Assembly (NCBI GenBank): GCA_940671915.1
Contig: CALNVZ010003433.1
Location: 31,614,677 to 31,678,676 of the forward strand
DNA length: 64,000 bases
Direction: 5' to 3'
Origin: Paracentrotus lividus
Taxonomy: Eukaryota > Echinodermata > Echinoidea > Camarodonta > Echinidae
The translations under genes and the position numbers were made by a program. Below, piece by piece: positions 56,977-64,000 of this stretch (positions within the stretch are counted from its first letter, which is position 1; each line of letters opens with the position of its first letter). Under the pieces are notes generated by a model. It ran no database searches and was not told the origin of the DNA. It saw nothing but the letters and a program-made list of their open reading frames with translations.

Positions 56977-59900
56977 AATTAATGCGAACGTAATAACTTT
57001 GTCAATGCAGATGTTATTCAAATTGATTTCCTGTTCATTGTTTTCAGTATTCAATTCTCATGTTCATTTCACTGAAAAGGTATTTTACAATGAATTTGCT
57101 GCAACTCAGGATTATGACTTTATAGTCATCTGGATTCATTCATTCAGCAATTCCTTACTTTGGCACAAATCAAATTTTACATCACAGCAAAGTATACCTC
57201 CTGAATATCTGAGCGGAAACAAATATGTACTAGATAAAAATGGTATTGAATTGTTTGGGGAAAAATCCTCTTTCAGGTCATAACAGTTGCACATTTGCGA
57301 CAATTTTTTTTCAGTTATATTGGTAAGTTTTGAGGTGTTTAGTTTTTGCTCCCGACTCACTTAGGTATAGCAACTTAACAGAGAGAAAATAATTTGCTAA
57401 GGCAATGGACAGAGATTGCTTTACACAGATTTTATTACTTTTTTTTTCATCACACCATGGGTTGTCATGTAACTTGCACATTTTATTCAATTTTTATACA
57501 AGAGCCTTTCCCTTGTACATTTAAATATATATATACCACACAAACATACAATATATCCATATGTCATACTTGTATCTGCACATGGGAGTTTATACATGTC
57601 CATTGTATAGTACATAAAAACACTTTCATCTGGTACATGTATTAAATTACAAAGCTATACATTGGATCAGATATCAGTGACCTTAACAACAAAAAGGATA
57701 GCCCTTTTTTAAATGTTTTATTTCTTACAACTACACATCGATACAAAAAAATCTTCAAAAATTGTAAGGGATACAATGAAAAAAGAAAATCTAGAACTAG
57801 CATTTCTATTTTCAACAAAAAAAATCACAAATTTCAGATAAATATCACTGATTTCTGGAAAAAGAAAAATATGTTGCATCATATTTTCCATGTTTGATCA
57901 TTTATTACGACAGATCTCTTCATAATCGTACGGCAAGGTACATATGATACGTACCGATTTCAAGTAAATACAACGTCTCATAAAACCAATCAAGTCATAT
58001 ATCAAATAGCTGTTCCATGTGAAGAATGTTAATGGATGGTTCAAATGACCCATGCACTACTTAATTAACTCATTCCTATGTGCTTCGTACATGCACCAAC
58101 TTTTCCCCGTAGACAACAGCTTAATGATCTCTCGATAATAAGGTTGATTATGGGTAAAAGTATGAGTCAACGTCCAGGCACGCAGCCAAATAAATCCATA
58201 CGTATACATGTATGCAGTATCCACAAACCACATTATTATTTTTAAAAACACAACTGATACTTCTGAACTGCTATATAAATATATAATCAATATATATAAT
58301 ATATATAAAGTACTTTGCATATTCCAAACTGCTAATGTTTCATAAACAGCATCAATTAAAGGTACTATTTAACTTCTCTCGCGCTACGATTCGACGATCG
58401 ATCTGAATTGCTATGAATAATGAGATAGTCAAGAGGTAAACACATACAAAGCATGTGATTTATCTCAACAACACACATTCTGTATTGTTTTAAAGGTACT
58501 TTTTAACTTGAACTTATTTTATTTCAACTTGATTCTAAATGTGCTATGAATGAGAAGATAGAAAAAGAAAACACAGAGATTGAGTGTTATCTTTCTCTAC
58601 AAAGTGAAATTTGCAGATACTTGATAACTAGCTGTCCCCAGACTTTGAAAAAAGAAAACAGAAATTGAAAAATAACAAAAAGCAATAAATAACCATATAC
58701 ATATGCAATACTACACAGGGGCCGCGGAGCCGGGGGGGGGGGGCTGGGGGGGCTGCAGAGGTTGGCCACGCCCCCCCCCACTTTTTTCAGCCAACGTGTA
58801 CAAAATGCAAAAATGACCATACATTTGTGATTTTAGCCCTGTTCAGCCCCCACTATTCGGCTAGCCCTCCACTTTCAAAAACGCTCGCGGCCCTGCTACA
58901 GTCCTACCATTACAATGAGGTGTTGCAGGCGCGTATCAAGGATTTGGCACCCGGGGGCCTGATGTGATTTCGATTTGGTGCCCCTAGTGGTGGATCCAGA
59001 AAGTTACATCGTATAAGCGGGGGGGGGGGGGGGGGGTGTTGAAATTTTTTTTTTTTCGGTCTGCAGCCTGCAGCCAACTGAAAGGTCATATACCAACCAT
59101 AGGGGTAGGTTGAGAGGTCAATCAGTCTCAAATCATGCCATTTTTTCCGGTTTCTTGAATTTGGTCCTTTGAGGTCATTCGGGGTAAGCTGAACTACCCC
59201 TAAACACATAAGTCTGAATGAATTTGAATTTGCGACAGGGACTGGGAGAATTGCCTTGTATAACAATATCTTATTGTAAGCAACCATGCCCTTTGTAATA
59301 AGAGTGGACTGAAGTCATTGATAATCACTATCTTTAAGAACCCCGCCGCATCTTGTGCCATTATTTTAGGGGTTAATTTCTGTACTAGTGAAAGAAAATA
59401 AGTAAAACTTGAAGTGATTAAATAGTACCCTTAAGTTCCAATCATACACTCACACAGGTATCATACCAGCATAAAGTATTTCTCTTAGCACGCATCTTAT
59501 TTTTACATACATGTTATGTATATTTGAAGGAAAAACAAATATAAACACAGCCTAGAATATACACTGCCTTCTGGCAAGGAGTATCACAAGGTTCCAAGGG
59601 ATCAGAAGAATAATTCTAAATTTTATATAACTTTTATCTGATTAAAGCTAAGTAATATGCTTGGTATACATTGTGACATTAGGGAACTGTCACACAGTGG
59701 CTATAAATTAGTGTTATGGGGTGAACATTGTTTAGTTATCTATCATAATTTGGTGCATGATCAATTCCTAAAGTTCACAAGCCTCACAACATATGCATCT
59801 ATTTACCTTCCTTACTGGAAATATATGAGTTTATGTATGTGTTACTATAATTATGCAATAGATGATTAAAATAGGGAAGGTACAGTGTACGAAGATTTGA

Positions 59901-61759
59901 AGAAAAAAAAAACGTCATAACAAAAATATCAACTTGCTCTTATTAGACGTGTTGCTTTTATCACCAGAGCACATTAAAATCTTAAATGTATCACACTCGA
60001 TTATGATGATATATCATCTACTAATACATTTGTACCTAACCCTTACAATCTAAAATATTATTATTTTAAAATATTGTCTTGAATAAAGCAACATCACATT
60101 CAGTGTCAGCATAATGTTTTCTTTTCTGTAAACACACAGTGTTGAAATCTATATAACATATATGTACCCTGTTTTTGAGTGATTGATAAAAATAAATGTG
60201 ATCATGAAGAGAAAGAACATAGCTTGATTTTGATATAATCAAATATAATCAAATATAGTTATAATAATGACTAAAATATATTGATTAATTCAATTTATAG
60301 ATATCTTTTTTGTTTACACAAATCAACATAATTGACAAGCATATAAAGAAACTGTAAGCCTTCTGCTAGCTGCTCATGGCAAGAACACAAAATTCTTATA
60401 TTCAAAGTTTTCTGACCAAGACAAGGCTTTATACAAGCAAGAGTGAAGATTTTCATTCAAGATTCACATGAAATAAGCTGGCTTTATTAATGTCAGCTTT
60501 GATCTCAATGAAATATCATGAACTCTCTTCTGTGATTTAGATTTTCTTTCAAATTAAATTCATGATCCCACTTTTTAAACACAGATTGTCTGACATCTTG
60601 GCATTACCCTTGCTCATTCTTAAAGACAACTTTGCTTGTTCAACGCAATGATCATAAACACAAACAATTAATATGTTTAAACTTGTTTCAGGCTTTCTTT
60701 TCCAAAGGTATTGGATTGTTCTGCCATCAGCCTTTATCCACAAGAATGACGTACAACTATTTGTTGTACAATTACTATCTGTGGACAAGTGCGGAATGGG
60801 GAAAATACCTTTTGAAAAGAAGCCTTAAAATTCGTAACACAAAAAAGTAAACAATGATCTACATTCTACACAAAATGATTATTATACTTCTAATATGATG
60901 AAACATTTCAGACAAACTTATTGCATAGTCTTCCGGCAAACTTCGCCTTGTGAAAAATCATCTTGTTTCCCTTTATCAAACTACTCCCTTTAATATCAAT
61001 CTCGCTCTTCTGTTTTTATCTTAATCTTGTTCATTGAGTTGTTAAGTAGGCAACTAACTATTAACCTTACCACAGGGTCTTTAATGACAAAATTTGATAT
61101 ATCTACAATGTAATTCTACCCACAAACAAAAAGAAGAAAACAAATTTTTCCTTGAGACTAAAAATCATAACCAAAACATTCTTCATCAATAAAACATGAT
61201 TAATTTTCATTAGCAATTAAAACTATGGAAACTACACAAAATAGAAAAAAAAATGGTGGCTAAAAAGAACATGAATACTGATATTTTACATTATGGTTTC
61301 TGTACAATAATACAAAACTTATAATGGACAATTAGAGCTCAATGAGATAATTACATGGATATATTTGCACATTTCCCGGAAAGTATAAAACTTCTAGATA
61401 GTTCCATTTACATCGTACAAAAAGGGGAAACTAATACTACCCAGTATGCATAGTACACTACTATTCTACTCATCTCACAAGAAAAACAATATAATCAATT
61501 GAAAATTAAAATAGAATCATGAAGTTATAGCCTTCCGTTCCAGATGTGATATGCCAATCTGGGATTTTCTGGTCCAATTTTGTAATTTTTCAATCTTGCA
61601 TGATTAATAAAAAGTTTACCCTACTATGTCCAAGATGATGTATGAAAGAAAGAGAAGTAAAAGTGACACCGATTTTAGAAATACCAATAGTCATTTAGAC
61701 ATTTCGTTAAACCGTGTTATGGGTTTTATGACATAATTCTTTCTGACTTTGACAACCAA
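56977..61759. other. Gene-free AT-rich stretch, possibly a long minus-strand 3' UTR
   Basis: No exon recognised on either strand and few repeats apart from G- and C-runs near 58728-58790 and 59020-59040. On the minus strand an AATAAA (about 57429-57434) could terminate a transcript from a gene beyond the right edge. That is speculative, because a LINE lies in between. Confidence 0.3.
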
Positions 61760-61769
61760 GTATAATACA

Positions 61770-61960
61770 GAAACGGTGACACAACATTTGCTCCAGCGAC
61801 AGTTGCTATGGGCTTTATTTGATCTAAGAAACATGGTTAAGGGGGTTGCAATAGGGTTTTATGTTGAGGTAAGGTATAGGGAAGTGTATAGTGTAAGTCC
61901 AGGGCTGAAGTGTGTCATTCAATTAAAGTATGAAAGTTACAGCAAATTAATTGATGCCTG
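61770..61960. mobile_element. MITE-like dispersed repeat, copy 2
   Basis: GTGACACAACATTTGCTCCA, GCGACAGTTGCTATGGGCTT and GTTGCAATAGGGTTTTATGT match the 18945-19160 copy in the same orientation, with about 20% differences. Confidence 0.5.
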
Positions 61961-61974
61961 AGAAAATGTGGATT

Positions 61975-64000
61975 CGGATTCATTTTTGCTACTTTTTCCA
62001 GACCTCGGAAAAATCGACAAGGAGGTGGGGTAGCTTTGCTCGCGAAACATGTATTTCACCCTCGACTTTTAACTGACATCGAGTACAAGAAGGATATTTG
62101 AAGTGATTTGGTCATGGTAGACCCCTTACTTACAAGGAAATTTCTAGTATCATTTTGTGTATACTCTATTTTCCTCAAGGAGTCCTAATGAGCTGAATAT
62201 ATAGATCATGTCATTTCAACAATTGATTCTTTCTGGTAAATATCCTGATGCTGGGATAGCTGTACTTGGTGATTTTAATGACTTGAATTTTCAAAGAATT
62301 TTAAGAAGATAAACTTTTAAGCAAGTGGTTGATAACCTACAAGAGGGCAGAACATACTTGAATAAGATTTTCTCAAATTTTTCGGAATTTTATAAAAATA
62401 TTGCAATTCTGCCGCCAATCGAAGAAGTGACCATAATGTATTATTTGTACCCTTCTAACATTCAACAACACATATTGATCGAAAATTAAGATTGTACGCG
62501 TTAAAAGATAGTGGATGCGATTATTTGGACAATGGTTAACGGCACAAACGTGGGAAGAAGTTTTTTGAATACATCAGATTTTCATTAATGTATACCAGGT
62601 TTGTTAATATTATAAAAAATCAACTTGATTTATATTACCTTCGCATGAGGTGAAAGTTAGTCAAAATGAATAACCGTGGGTGACACCATTTATTAAATCA
62701 CTTATACGTGACCGACAAAAGGCTTTTAAAAAGCAAAACGGTAATCTTTGGAGACATTTAAGAAATAAAGTTGCTCAAGCCATTTCTGTTGCAAAAAAGA
62801 ATTATTATAACACTCGTATTAAAAAAGAAAAGCTGAGAAATCCTTCAGCCTGGTATAGACATATAAGATACTTACAAATGGTAAACAGGATCATATTCCA
62901 ATAAAGATTCCTGGTACGATACTCAAAGTGATCAATATTCTAAACAAGCAGCTAATGCAATTAATGATTTTTTGTATTATTGCCTCAGATCTTTTCCTTG
63001 ATAGAAACACATTACCAGCTTTTCTACTTCTCAATTTGAAAGTCCAAATATTAGTTGTTGGGAAGTCTATTGCAGATTACGGAAATTACAATTACATAAA
63101 GCATCGTAAAAGATGACCTTCCAATTAGAATCATAAGAAATTTGCATGTGAATTGAGTGTACCGGTTACCAGAATCCTTAATATATCTTCAGACAAGGTG
63201 TTTACCTTCACAATGGAAATTCGGTCAAGTAACTCCTATTCCAAATCTCACCACCTAGTATAAATAACCTGCGTCCATATCTTTGACTTCACATTTTCTA
63301 AGTTGGCTGATCTTTTATGCTAATGGTTATTTAAAAGACATTGAAAATACATTGATATATATCAGTTCGGTAATAGACCAGGATTATCAAACATCACATT
63401 ATCTTGTTGGTCTTTTGCACCATTTTATAAAAACGCAGAAAATAATAAAGCCATCTCTACTGTTGTATGTACAGATTTTAGAAAGGCTTTGATCGCTGGA
63501 TCACGGTATTCTTATTCAAATGATTAATATGCATAATAAAACCATGGATGATAAACTGGATTATTAGTTTTTACAATGCCGTACTCAAAGTACTTTATAT
63601 AATGGAATTTTGTCTAATGTTATAGTTAATCATGCGTGTCCCCAAGGGACACGCCTTGGCCCATCCTTTTTTTGATAATGGTCAATGATTTGTGTAAAGA
63701 TATTCCTATACATTATTTCAAATATGTTGATGATTTGTCCTTAGTACAATGTCGTAAATCAACCGACGTCTCACAATTCAACCTATACTCAACTCTGTGC
63801 ATAACTGGTCGCAATCGAATAACATGTCTCTCAATCCTGCAAAATGCTTCACCCTTCATGTTTCATTTTTGAAAAATCACCTCTTCCTGAAATCTTTCTG
63901 TCAACGACTCTATTTTATGCAATGTACAAAATATCAAAATTCTTGGAATAATCATTCATCCAATTTAAAATGGAACTTACATATTGATGATTTAGTTAAG
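61975..64000 (+). mobile_element. Decayed non-LTR retrotransposon (CR1-like), runs off the right edge
   Basis: Fragments in many frames: endonuclease motif AVLGDFNDLN (62259-62288); the linker IRDRQKAFKKQNGNLWRHL (about 62700); reverse transcriptase pieces WKFGQVTPIP (63213-63243), TDFRKAFDR (63473-63498), PQGTRLGP (63641-63664) and KYVDDLS (63720-63740), the YVDD catalytic motif. Frameshifts and stops abound, so it is inactive. The QGTRLGP...KYVDD spacing fits CR1/L2-type elements; the clade is not certain. Confidence 0.8.

Overview
The window is eukaryotic nuclear DNA from a marine deuterostome invertebrate, most likely an echinoderm. The basis is AT-rich sequence with small exons and long introns, scattered TACATGTA-type words, MAM/LDL-receptor-A and B-box gene families, and a very dense load of foldback and tandem-repeat DNA transposons. 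The species is inferred from style and gene content, not from a match.

Four protein-coding loci can be supported. (1) On the + strand, 632-12412 is the 3' part of a secreted-facing single-pass membrane protein: MAM, LDLRa, MAM, LDLRa, MAM, Thr/Pro-rich linker, transmembrane helix and a short cytoplasmic tail with an NPxY-type motif. Its 5' end lies outside the window. (2) On the - strand, 14527-16314 is an intronless B-box/coiled-coil/beta-propeller-like (TRIM-like, no RING) gene, followed by a fragment of a paralogue at 14166-14471. (3) On the - strand, 40198 down to 22967 is a complete nine-exon GT8 glucoside xylosyltransferase (GXYLT1/2 type, Notch EGF O-glucose xylosylation). Every exon phase closes and the product is 535 residues. 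(4) On the + strand, 43934-45692 is a complete two-exon heterotrimeric G-protein gamma subunit of 69 residues ending in the CAAX box CSII.

Most of the remaining sequence is mobile DNA. Two elements (3411-4954 and 29612-35071, opposite orientations) share one architecture: a terminal hairpin, a GTCC microsatellite, tandem units of about 157 bp rich in TGACCTTTGACC, a subterminal inverted repeat and a final palindrome. This matches pearl/HINE (Helentron-associated) elements. The second is split by a decayed 4.68 kb hAT transposon. A 6 kb TTAA-flanked element (50605-56684) carries two unrelated TTAA MITEs at equivalent TTAA sites of its two arms. Many further MITEs, two SINE copies and a decayed CR1-like LINE at the right edge complete the inventory.

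The stretch about 2160-4930 shows many single-base indels in both a MAM domain and the satellite units, while its flanks are clean. It looks like uncorrected long-read gap fill rather than a real pseudogene. The four genes are functionally unrelated and no operon-like or cluster logic links them.
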